Positions 63,288 through 64,000 of a stretch of DNA of 64,000 bases are shown here, piece after piece; position 1 is the stretch's first letter, and the number at the start of each line of letters is the position of its first letter. Origin of the DNA: Rosa chinensis (taxonomy: Eukaryota > Streptophyta > Magnoliopsida > Rosales > Rosaceae); assembly GCF_002994745.2 (NCBI RefSeq), contig NC_037094.1, forward strand, positions 11,283,001-11,347,000, given 5' to 3'. A program made the translations under genes and the position numbers. A model generated the notes under the pieces. That model saw nothing but the letters and a program-made list of their open reading frames with translations. It did not search any database and had not been told where the DNA came from.

Positions 63288-64000
63288 ATTATATGATGTT
63301 GTCTGAATGAAATTTAATTATTACAAAATAATGACAGTTACAACAGTTAATGTAACGAGACTACAACTTTAATTGTTTTTTTTTTGTTTAACTGGTGTAT
63401 GGAAATACTATAACGAACTATTAGTCGTATTCTATGACCAATTATAACTGTTACAGCACTTGTTGTCGTATTCTATAACGATCTAAAAGATTCAATAATG
63501 AACCATTAATCGTTACGGCGCATGTTATCTTATAACGACTACTATTCTTGTTGTTAGAATATATATTAGTCGAAAAAAATGACGGTTACAATGTTTTATA
63601 TGATGAGACTATAACAACTTAATGGTTTCTTTCTCTTTCTCTTTTACCCCAAAAAAAATTTAAGTTCACCACTTAGATTCTACTTAAAAAAGTATATGAG
63701 TCAAGTGATTAGATTCTACATGTTGCTAAAAAAATATATATAAATAAATAATTGGATTCTACATAAAAATGGTATTTGAGGCTATAACCCATAAGCCTTT
63801 AATAGTTTAATGAGAAAATTAGATAAAACCCCAAATAACAAAGCTCATATTAAGAAAATATGTTTGTGTATCATCAGATTGTGTTATATTCCTATTATAT
63901 AGATATTTCTCTTTCTCGACATGATTAAACATCCTCTCATCAAGGTATGTTATTTTGCGTCTCCATTCTAGTGTAGTTATACAATCATTCCATATTCATT
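63288..64000. other. AT-rich tail of the window with short local repeats
   Basis: Phrases such as gacagttacaa / gacggttacaa, gtcgtattctat.a and ctataac recur several times at 63320-63620, giving a weak tandem pattern. No gene, RNA or element end is supported up to the window edge. Confidence 0.45.

Overview
The window is nuclear DNA of a flowering plant. It shows intron-rich genes with GT-AG junctions, Ty1-copia elements primed by initiator-Met tRNA, hAT, CACTA and Mutator-like DNA transposons, a tRNA-derived SINE and a truncated LINE, and typical dicot gene families. The AT-rich sequence and element types fit a eudicot, possibly Rosaceae, but the species is my guess and nothing here fixes it.

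Layout. 1-33 kb is almost entirely mobile and degenerate sequence. It holds intron-containing fragments of a mitochondrial uncoupling carrier, a BSK kinase and an UNC93-like protein; an inverted pair of CACTA-type subterminal arrays split by a copia remnant; a hAT element carrying a second hAT MITE; a cluster of 45-bp palindromes; and a composite copia locus. In that locus element 1 (14.0-19.9 kb) and element 2 (19.0-33.0 kb) share one LTR. Element 2 is broken by a Mutator-like element carrying an F-box gene fragment, by an LTR-derived insertion, by a solo LTR and by a full 6.85-kb copia element in the opposite orientation with a perfect 5-bp target duplication.

34-45 kb is gene-bearing: an oleosin (+), a LysM receptor-like kinase with one frameshift (+), the AP-1 adaptor mu subunit (+, 11 exons, 428 codons), and the spliceosomal protein SmB (-), which converges on AP-1 mu.

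45-60.4 kb is a tandem segmental duplication. Unit A runs SmB promoter, repeat block R, receptor-kinase fragment, TAR copy 1. Unit B runs broken SmB 5' end, an inverted plus a direct copy of R forming a roughly 3-kb foldback, then TAR copy 2. Both TAR genes (tryptophan aminotransferase-related, auxin biosynthesis) encode 438 aa. Copy 1 precisely lacks two introns that copy 2 retains. 60.4-64 kb holds intergenic DNA, a long-TIR element with captured GC-rich sequence, and a SINE with a 14-bp target duplication.

The intact genes act separately: oil-body coat, LysM-type glycan perception, trans-Golgi/endosome sorting, pre-mRNA splicing and auxin synthesis. I see no operon-like linkage and no clearly new molecular system. 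The most informative features are structural: the TAR duplication with partial intron loss, the foldback, the shared-LTR copia tandem with a 12-bp repeat that also codes protein, and the nested transposons. All exon boundaries were placed by reading splice sites and protein frame by eye. No database search was run.
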